A stretch of 32,064 bases of DNA from positions 1 to 32,064 of the forward strand of contig JAITMV010000118.1 of the NCBI GenBank assembly GCA_031277295.1, in the 5' to 3' direction. Below are positions 29,534-32,064 of this stretch, piece by piece (position 1 is the stretch's first letter; each line of letters opens with the position of its first letter). The notes under the pieces were generated by a model. It worked only from the letters and a program-made list of their open reading frames with translations. It was not told the origin of the DNA and searched no databases. The position numbers and the translations under genes were made by a program. The DNA comes from Burkholderiaceae bacterium (GTDB lineage Bacteria > Pseudomonadota > Gammaproteobacteria > Burkholderiales > Burkholderiaceae_C).

Positions 29534-29580
29534 GAGACCGGGAACCAAAAGTAAAAACCAAAAATTGCAAGAAATTTCAT
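29509..29580 (-). CDS. Aromatic-rich leader peptide of aroG: MKFLAIFGFYFWFPVSGGRKAGV
   Basis: Minus-strand codons atg aaa ttt ctt gca att ttt ggt ttt tac ttt tgg ttc ccg gtc tcc ggc gga cga aag gct ggc gtg tga. Five Phe plus Tyr and Trp in 23 aa, immediately upstream of the antiterminator/terminator. Missed by the ORF track because it is too short. Confidence 0.85.
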   Translation of the reverse strand: MKFLAIFGFYFWFPVSGGRKAGV

Positions 29581-29589
29581 AACTTCGTG

Positions 29590-29598
29590 ATTGTAGCA
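29590..29598 (-). promoter_or_regulatory. Extended -10 promoter element for the aroG leader transcript
   Basis: Minus strand TGCTACAAT (TGn plus TACAAT), ending 9 nt before the leader ATG. No good -35 seen at 17-bp spacing. Confidence 0.55.
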
Positions 29599-29623
29599 TA
29601 GCCAGCGGAAGTCGCGCTGAACT

Positions 29624-31084
29624 TCACGCTGTGCCGCCTACTGTCAAGCTGTCGATGCGCAACGTCGGCTGCCCCACGCCGACAGGCACACTCTGGCCTT
29701 CTTTGCCGCAGGTGCCCACGCCGGAATCGAGTCGCATATCGTTGCCGATCATGCTGATTTTCTTAAGCGACTCAGGTCCGCTACCGATCAAGGTCGCGCC
29801 TTTGATCGGATACTGAACCCGGCCGTTTTCAACCCAGAACGCCTCGCTGGCAGAAAAAACGAATTTGCCGCTAGTAATGTCCACCTGACCGCCGCCGAAG
29901 TTAGTCGCATACACCCCCCGTTTAATACTGGCAACGATCTCACGCGGGTCTTTGTCTCCACCAAGCATATAGGTATTGGTCATGCGCGGCATCGGGATGT
30001 GAGCATAACTTTCGCGCCGGCCATTACCGGTCGGCGCGACCTTCATCAACCGCGCACTCAACGCATCCTGCAAGTAGCTCTTGAGGATACCGTCCTCAAT
30101 CAACACATTACGCTGCGTCGCATGCCCCTCGTCATCTACGTTCAAACTACCGCGCCGGTCGGCCAGCGTACCATCGTCCAACACCGTCACACCCTTAGCC
30201 GCGACGCGCTGGCCAATGCGCCCGCTGAAGGCGCTGGCCCCCTTGCGATTGAAGTCACCTTCAAGCCCGTGACCGACCGCTTCATGCAAAAGCACGCCGG
30301 GCCAACCGGGACCAAGCACAACCGTCATCTCGCCCGCCGGCGCAGGGCGCGACTCAAGATTGAGCAACGCCGCACCAGTGGCCTCATCCACATAGTGGCG
30401 AACCACGGCATCGTCGAAATATGCCAACCCGAAACGTCCGCCACCGCCGAATGATCCAACCTCGCGCCGCCCATTCTGCTCGGCAATCACCGTAACCGAC
30501 AAGCGCACCAAAGGCCGCACGTCAGCAGCCAGCGTCCCGTCAAGCCGGGCAATCAACACCACGTCATATTCGCTCGCCAAACCCGCCATCACCTGCACAA
30601 TGCGCGGATCCTTGGCTTTGGCCAGTTCCTCAACACGCTCCAAAAGCGCCACCTTGGCCACGCTGTCAAGTGTGTAAATCGGATCAATCTCGCTATACAG
30701 CACACGGCTTCTGGCAATCTGCCGTGCAGGCAGCTTGACACGTTGGTTCTGTGCCGCGGCGCCAATTGCGCGCACAGTCTGCGCCGCATCAGCCAGTGAC
30801 GCCGCCGAAATGTCGTCAGAGTAGGCGAAAGCGGTCTTCTCGCCCGCCACCGCCCGCACACCGACGCCCTGATCAATGGAAAAACTGCCGGTCTTAACGA
30901 TGCCTTCTTCCAAGCCCCAGCCTTCGCTGCGTGTGTACTGAAAGTACAAATCGGCATCATCCACCTTGTGCTGCGCAATCAGCGACAAGGCACGCCCCAG
31001 TTCGGACTCGGTTAAACCGAAGGGTTGCAGTAGCACACGGCTGGCAATTGCCATCCGCTCGATAGTGGGTTCACGAGAAATCAT
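29624..31084 (-). CDS. tldD: Metalloprotease TldD
   Basis: VDDADLYFQYTRSEGWGLEEGIVKTGSFSIDQGVGVRAVAGEKTAFAYSDDIS, GWPGVLLHEAVGHGLEGDFNRKG (HExxxH), ESYAHIPMPRMTNTYMLGGDKDP. Start at MISREPTIER; the ORF extends upstream. Confidence 0.95.
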   Translation of the reverse strand: MISREPTIERMAIASRVLLQPFGLTESELGRALSLIAQHKVDDADLYFQYTRSEGWGLEEGIVKTGSFSIDQGVGVRAVAGEKTAFAYSDDISAASLADAAQTVRAIGAAAQNQRVKLPARQIARSRVLYSEIDPIYTLDSVAKVALLERVEELAKAKDPRIVQVMAGLASEYDVVLIARLDGTLAADVRPLVRLSVTVIAEQNGRREVGSFGGGGRFGLAYFDDAVVRHYVDEATGAALLNLESRPAPAGEMTVVLGPGWPGVLLHEAVGHGLEGDFNRKGASAFSGRIGQRVAAKGVTVLDDGTLADRRGSLNVDDEGHATQRNVLIEDGILKSYLQDALSARLMKVAPTGNGRRESYAHIPMPRMTNTYMLGGDKDPREIVASIKRGVYATNFGGGQVDITSGKFVFSASEAFWVENGRVQYPIKGATLIGSGPESLKKISMIGNDMRLDSGVGTCGKEGQSVPVGVGQPTLRIDSLTVGGTA

Positions 31085-31294
31085 GTTGATGATTGTACGA
31101 GAGGAAACGCACTCGCACTCAGAGCCTGTGAATGAATCTGGCGCGTCCGCGGCCAAGTCGCCAAAACGTGTCCAATTCTCTAGCACAAAGCGCAACAATA
31201 CCTCATTGAAGTGCGAACATTTGCTTTCGACTATCGGGGGCGTCCTTGCGACATGAGCGGGCTTGAGACAGGTTTACTCACAAGCTCTCAGCTC

Positions 31295-31329
31295 AAAAAA
31301 AACGCCCGGCCATTCCTGGCCGGGCGTTT
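31295..31329 (-). terminator. rRNA operon terminator downstream of 5S
   Basis: Minus strand AAACGCCCGGCC-AGGAAT-GGCCGGGCGTTTTTTTT, long perfect stem plus T tract. Confidence 0.93.
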
Positions 31330-31341
31330 CTCGCTGTAACA

Positions 31342-31456
31342 GCCTGACAATGTCCTACTTTCACACGGGTATCCGCACTATCATCGGCGCTAAGGCGTTT
31401 CACTGTCCTGTTCGGGATGGGAAGGAGTGGGACCACCTCGCTATGGTCATCAGGCA
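31342..31456 (-). rRNA. rrf: 5S ribosomal RNA
   Basis: Minus strand TGCCTGATGACCATAGCGAGGTGGTCCCACTCC...GAACAGGACAGTGAAACGCCTTAGCGCCGATGATAGTGCGG...GAAAGTAGGACATTGTCAGGC, typical 5S. Confidence 0.95.
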
Positions 31457-31576
31457 TAACTTTTTGCCGCCTTGACTCCGCTGAGTCAAAACAACCAATT
31501 CATAGAGCAAATCAGCTTTAACTTGAATACGTCGCTTGGCACATAAAACCTTGATCAACCTATGGTCAAAGTTATA

Positions 31577-32064
<488 letters not shown>

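Noticed and set aside
29409-29570. N-terminal extension of the DAHP synthase ORF (MQFLVFTFGSRSPADERL...)
   Set aside because: It overlaps the leader peptide and terminator in another frame. MNAKPVQIADGW with GAAGGA upstream is the more plausible start.

Overview
The window is about 32 kb of GC-rich bacterial chromosome, probably Burkholderiales/Alcaligenaceae-like (inferred from gene content and the Bug-type receptor). Gene content in order: a GAF-like protein; a polar amino-acid ABC transporter (binding protein plus two permeases, no adjacent ATPase); an OmpR-type two-component system; tag; a BatA-like VWA / DUF58 / MoxR / PDZ-less trypsin-like protease cluster; a TatD-family gene; recJ; an RpfE-like gene; lolC/E-lolD; dinB; an FMN reductase; a cytochrome b561 / cytochrome c' divergent pair; two overlapping CHRD lipoprotein genes; a YgiQ-family radical SAM gene; a Bug/TTT receptor; mpl; a DAHP synthase gene (aroG-type); tldD; and the 3' end of an rRNA operon (23S-5S, minus strand). 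The strongest unlisted signal is upstream of the DAHP synthase gene. It is a 23-aa leader peptide, MKFLAIFGFYFWFPVSGGRKAGV, with an F-G-F-Y-F-W-F run containing all three aromatic amino acids. It is followed by mutually exclusive antiterminator and terminator hairpins and preceded by an extended -10 box only a few nt from the leader ATG. This looks like a ribosome-mediated attenuator, possibly on a near-leaderless transcript, that could sense Phe/Tyr/Trp charging to control entry into the shikimate pathway. Secondary observations are REP/MITE-like palindromic repeats, a dispersed 'PVIPAK/SRHSRESGNP'-type repeat that appears to have contributed an in-frame insertion to the YgiQ-family protein, and mutually exclusive hairpins upstream of the CHRD genes.
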